A DNA stretch of 7,766 bases from positions 1-7,766 of the forward strand of contig JAZQYK010000078.1 in assembly GCA_045633505.1 (NCBI GenBank), given 5' to 3'. This DNA comes from Fimenecus sp045633505. GTDB lineage: Bacteria; Bacillota; Clostridia; Oscillospirales; Acutalibacteraceae. Of this stretch, positions 5,847-7,766 are shown piece after piece. Within the stretch, counting starts at the first letter, position 1; every line of letters starts with the position of its first letter. The notes below the pieces were generated by a model, which saw nothing but the letters and a program-made list of their open reading frames with translations, searched no databases and was not told the origin of the DNA. The position numbers and the translations under genes are program-made.

Positions 5847-7655
5847 ATGGCAAAGAAAGAAAACATTAGAAATTTCTCAATTATTGCTCACATCGACCAC
5901 GGCAAAAGCACTCTTGCAGACAGACTTTTAGAGCTTACTGAAACTGTTGCAAAGCGTGATATGACTGAGCAGTTGCTTGACAATATGGACCTTGAGCGTG
6001 AGCGCGGAATTACAATCAAGGCACACGCAGTTAAGCTGGATTACAAGGCAAAAGACGGCGAAACTTATGAGCTTAATCTCATTGACACTCCCGGTCACGT
6101 TGACTTTAACTATGAGGTTTCCCGTTCACTTGCTGCTTGTGAGGGTGCGGTGCTTATCATTGACGCTTCACAAGGTGTGGAGGCTCAGACACTTGCAAAT
6201 ACATATTTAGCACTTGACCACGACCTTGAGTTAGTGCCTGTTATAAATAAAATCGACTTACCTGCCGCTGACCCTGACAGAGTTGCAAACGAGGTTGAAG
6301 AGGTAATCGGTCTTCCTTGTGACGAAGCGCCAAGAGTTTCTGCAAAGACAGGTCAGAACATTGAGCAGGTCCTTGAAAGCATTGTTGACCTTGTTCCACC
6401 ACCTGAAAATCACGATGACAAACCGCTTCGCGCCTTGGTTTTTGACTCGGTATATGACAGCTATAAGGGTGTTATCGTTTACGTTCGTATTATGGACGGT
6501 AAAATCAAGCCCGGCGACACAATGAGAATGATGGCAACGGGGGCTGAATTTACCGTTGTCGAAGTTGGATATATGCGTCCAAACGCTATGGAGCCACAAA
6601 AAGAGCTTACCTCAGGTGAGGTTGGTTATATCACAGCATCAATTAAAACTGTCAGCGATGCCCGTGTCGGTGACACGGTTACAACTGCCCAAAATCCTGC
6701 AAGTGAGGCATTAGCAGGATACAGAAAAGTTAACCCTATGGTGTTCTGCGGTGTTTATCCTGCTGACGGCGCTGACTATGAAAATCTTCGTGAAGCACTT
6801 GAAAAATTGCAGTTAAACGATGCTGCTTTGTCTTTTGAGCCTGAAACGTCGGGTGCTTTAGGCTTCGGTTTCCGTTGTGGTTTCTTGGGACTTTTACACC
6901 TTGAAATCATTCAGGAAAGACTTGAAAGAGAATATAACCTTGACCTTGTAACAACAATTCCAAGCGTTATTTATAAGGTTCACCTTACAAACGGTGATGT
7001 AATCGAAATTGACAACCCAAGTCATTATCCTGACCCTGCAAATATTGACTATTGCGAAGAGCCAACAGTTGAAGCTCACATTTATGCTCCGCCTGAATAC
7101 ATCGGTGCAATTATGAATCTTTGTCAGGACAGACGCGGTGTTTACGTGAACACTACTCACTTGGCATCTGACCGAGTTGATTTGCATTATATTTTACCAC
7201 TTAACGAAATTATCTATGACTTCTTTGATGTGCTTAAATCCCGTACTCGCGGTTATGCTTCATTCGACTATGAAATGAGTGATTATCAGCGTTCAAGCAT
7301 CATTAAACTTGACGTACTTCTCAACGGTGATATTATTGATGCGCTTTCATTTATGATTCACTCTGAAAAGGCTTATGCAAAGGCTCGCAGAATTGCTGAA
7401 AAACTTAAAGACAATATTCCGCGCCAGATGTTTGAAATTCCGATACAGATGGCAATCGGCGGCAAGGTTATTGCCCGTGAGACCGTTAAGGCTATGCGAA
7501 AAGACGTTCTTGCAAAGTGCTATGGCGGTGACATTACCCGTAAAAAGAAATTGCTTGAAAAACAGAAGGAAGGTAAAAAGCGCATGCGCCACTTCGGTAC
7601 TGTTGAAGTACCACAAGAAGCTTTTATGGCGGTGCTTAAACTTGATGATGAATAA
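5847..7655 (+). CDS. lepA: LepA, elongation factor 4 ribosomal GTPase
   Basis: A 602-residue translational GTPase, full length for the family. LepA/EF4 binds the ribosome; back-translocation and a role in translation initiation or 30S assembly have both been proposed. The G domain shows AHIDHGKST (14-22), RGIT (53-56), DTPGHVDF (80-87, with the catalytic-type His84), NKID (134-137) and SAK (165-167). EF-G-like domains II, III and V follow (GFGFRCGFLGLLHLEI at 339-354). The LepA-specific C-terminal domain holds the signature KCYGGDITRKKKLLEKQKEG (557-576) and the adjoining basic stretch. ATG 5847 has Shine-Dalgarno AAGAGGT at 5835-5841. It is separated from the small membrane-protein gene by 21 bases and overlaps the next gene by 8. 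Confidence 0.98.
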   Translation: MAKKENIRNFSIIAHIDHGKSTLADRLLELTETVAKRDMTEQLLDNMDLERERGITIKAHAVKLDYKAKDGETYELNLIDTPGHVDFNYEVSRSLAACEGAVLIIDASQGVEAQTLANTYLALDHDLELVPVINKIDLPAADPDRVANEVEEVIGLPCDEAPRVSAKTGQNIEQVLESIVDLVPPPENHDDKPLRALVFDSVYDSYKGVIVYVRIMDGKIKPGDTMRMMATGAEFTVVEVGYMRPNAMEPQKELTSGEVGYITASIKTVSDARVGDTVTTAQNPASEALAGYRKVNPMVFCGVYPADGADYENLREALEKLQLNDAALSFEPETSGALGFGFRCGFLGLLHLEIIQERLEREYNLDLVTTIPSVIYKVHLTNGDVIEIDNPSHYPDPANIDYCEEPTVEAHIYAPPEYIGAIMNLCQDRRGVYVNTTHLASDRVDLHYILPLNEIIYDFFDVLKSRTRGYASFDYEMSDYQRSSIIKLDVLLNGDIIDALSFMIHSEKAYAKARRIAEKLKDNIPRQMFEIPIQMAIGGKVIARETVKAMRKDVLAKCYGGDITRKKKLLEKQKEGKKRMRHFGTVEVPQEAFMAVLKLDDE

Positions 7656-7766
7656 AGAAATTTTTGAAAGACTTAATGAATTAGCAATAGAATATAAAAA
7701 AATCGAGCACCCTGCAGCATTCACAATGGAAGAAATCGAGGAATATCACCTTACTGAAAACGGTCA
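7648..7766 (+). CDS. 5' end of a YbaK/ProX-like aminoacyl-tRNA deacylase (partial)
   Basis: The frame stays open to the window edge, giving 39 complete codons. The N-terminus, MNKEIFERLNELAIEYKKIE followed by HPAAFTMEEI, resembles the start of the YbaK/ProX family, where a helix, then a conserved E-H-P-A-x-(F/Y)-T stretch, leads into the deacylase fold. Members clear mischarged tRNA, for example Ala or Cys on tRNA-Pro. The catalytic region lies beyond the window, so the assignment rests on this short stretch. The start is ATG 7648 or the adjacent ATG 7645; both overlap the end of lepA, which suggests translational coupling. Confidence 0.6.
   Translation, partial: MNKEIFERLNELAIEYKKIEHPAAFTMEEIEEYHLTENG

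Noticed and set aside
7347..7724. 125-codon minus-strand frame over the lepA end
   Set aside because: It is antisense to the conserved LepA C-terminal domain and the following gene start; no family signature is visible.

Overview
The window reads as core chromosome of a low-to-moderate GC Gram-positive bacterium, most likely a gut-type clostridium (Ruminococcaceae/Oscillospiraceae-like). This rests on the gene families (ClpC with an McsB-type N domain and a short M domain, Obg, Mini-ribonuclease III, YitT, LepA), the GAGG-type ribosome binding sites and the style of the intergenic repeats. The lineage is inferred by recognition; no database was searched. All genes lie on the + strand.

Layout: positions 1-255 hold no gene but contain stacked repeat-like elements: a compound inverted repeat (9-83), a heptanucleotide tandem repeat (129-156) and a terminator-shaped hairpin (200-228) just before the first gene. 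clpC (256-2694) follows, with a second heptanucleotide tandem repeat (2644-2671) inside its last codons. A strong hairpin terminator (about 2720-2751) and an AT-rich promoter region (to 2910) separate clpC from a tight run of genes: obg (2911-4182), mrnC (4172-4615), a YitT-family membrane protein (4590-5447), an unrecognised three-helix membrane protein with a doubtful start (5469-5825), lepA (5847-7655) and the 5' end of a YbaK/ProX-like aminoacyl-tRNA deacylase (7648 to the window edge). No gap in this run exceeds 21 bases and three junctions overlap, so obg to ybaK/proX probably forms one operon.

How the genes work together: clpC stands alone as a protein-quality-control ATPase, with no ctsR, mcsA or mcsB visible beside it. 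The downstream run is centred on ribosome maturation and translation. Obg acts in late 50S assembly, Mini-III trims 23S rRNA in 50S precursors, LepA is a ribosome-associated GTPase and the last gene is a probable tRNA editing factor. Two membrane proteins sit in the middle of this run without an obvious link to that theme.

No clearly new multi-gene system is present. The points most worth checking are the covarying hairpins in the compound repeat, the repeat-encoded end of ClpC, the terminator-like leader of clpC, and the mismatch between ribosome binding site and reading frame at about 5446-5471.
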